Under the pieces are notes generated by a model. The model saw only the letters and a program-made list of their open reading frames with translations. It ran no database searches and had not been told where the DNA came from. From positions 2,830,351 through 2,894,350 of the forward strand of contig JAGGNK010012892.1 in assembly GCA_017590115.1 (NCBI GenBank): a stretch of DNA of 64,000 bases. The letters are read 5' to 3'. Position numbers and translations under genes: made by a program. Positions 63,476 to 64,000 of the stretch are shown in pieces (positions within the stretch are counted from its first letter, which is position 1; each line of letters starts with the position of its first letter). The stretch is from Montifringilla adamsi. Taxonomy: Eukaryota; Chordata; Aves; Passeriformes; Passeridae.

Positions 63476-64000
63476 GTGAGTATATGTCAAGAAATAACAT
63501 CCTATGTGGAGCTATGCTGTCATTCTGAAGATATGTGTTTATTTATAAGGATACACACAGACTGAGTGCCTGAACATTATCTATTGTATTAGGGATGTTT
63601 TAAACTTTACTTGTGCTGTAGTCTTTCCTGTACTGCATTCTTTACATTTGATCTCCCCCATCTGGGATACTTTTCCTTTTTCTTTTTCCCCATTACATGA
63701 CATGGGAGACCTCTGATTTTCATAAAGAACAGTTCAAGAACTGCTGCTGGTAGTAACTTTGATACTCCTGTTGTCAGAGGGCATTGCAGTTATAAATAAT
63801 TAATTTATGGGGAAGGCACTTCCAGGATGTTAGAGGGGGCTGAAGCAGAAACAATACATGCTCAGAATATGCTAAGGGTAACTTAAATATTGCCTGCTAT
63901 CTTTGATTTGCAAAAAGGTTGTGTTTATTACAATGGTTGGTTTCAAACTAAATACAATGAGCTTGGATATATGTGGAAGTAATCAAAGTCTTGAGGCATA
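63476..64000 (+). other. MYO1B: MYO1B intron after the first coding exon (partial)
   Basis: This begins with donor GTGAGTATAT. No further MYO1B exon is seen before the window edge. Confidence 0.9.

Overview
This is vertebrate, almost certainly avian, nuclear DNA. Genes are split by GT-AG introns, most of the sequence is AT-leaning non-coding DNA, and the recognisable interspersed repeats are CR1 LINE 3' ends plus two copies of an LTR-like repeat, which is the normal repeat profile of a bird chromosome. Only two genes can be identified with confidence: STAT4 (minus strand, left end) and MYO1B (plus strand, right end). They lie head to head in the same order and orientation as in the conserved STAT1-STAT4-MYO1B-NABP1 block of amniotes (human 2q32). 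The species cannot be fixed from the sequence alone.

Left part (1 to about 17.1 kb): the 5' end of STAT4. Three coding exons are visible at 14385-14512, 12755-12899 and 193-291. Together they encode residues 1-124, exactly the N-terminal STAT interaction domain. The rest of the gene lies beyond the left edge. The 12.5-kb intron between the second and third coding exons dominates this part. No non-coding first exon can be proven. Two candidate start regions are described: a TATA/CRE-like site with a perfect splice donor near 15.5 kb, and a CpG-rich island at 16.56-17.13 kb flanked by two CR1 fragments.

Middle (about 17.1 to 48 kb): intergenic DNA. It holds CR1 fragments, two related TATA-containing LTR-like repeats (19.4 and 38.2 kb), a strongly G-over-C skewed block (18.2-18.8 kb), a 51-bp tandem duplication and several perfect short hairpins. 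No convincing gene was found here.

Right part (48 to 64 kb): a strong CpG island at 48.06-48.9 kb is the likely MYO1B promoter and non-coding first exon. It is followed by a 14-15 kb first intron and the first standard coding exon at 63341-63475 (residues 1-45 of the myosin-Ib motor). Inside the first intron, 54725-54816 looks like a coding exon. It can be spliced in frame both to an ATG in the CpG island (48094) and to the MYO1B start codon, giving a possible 49-residue N-terminal extension. This is the most interesting and least certain observation in the window.
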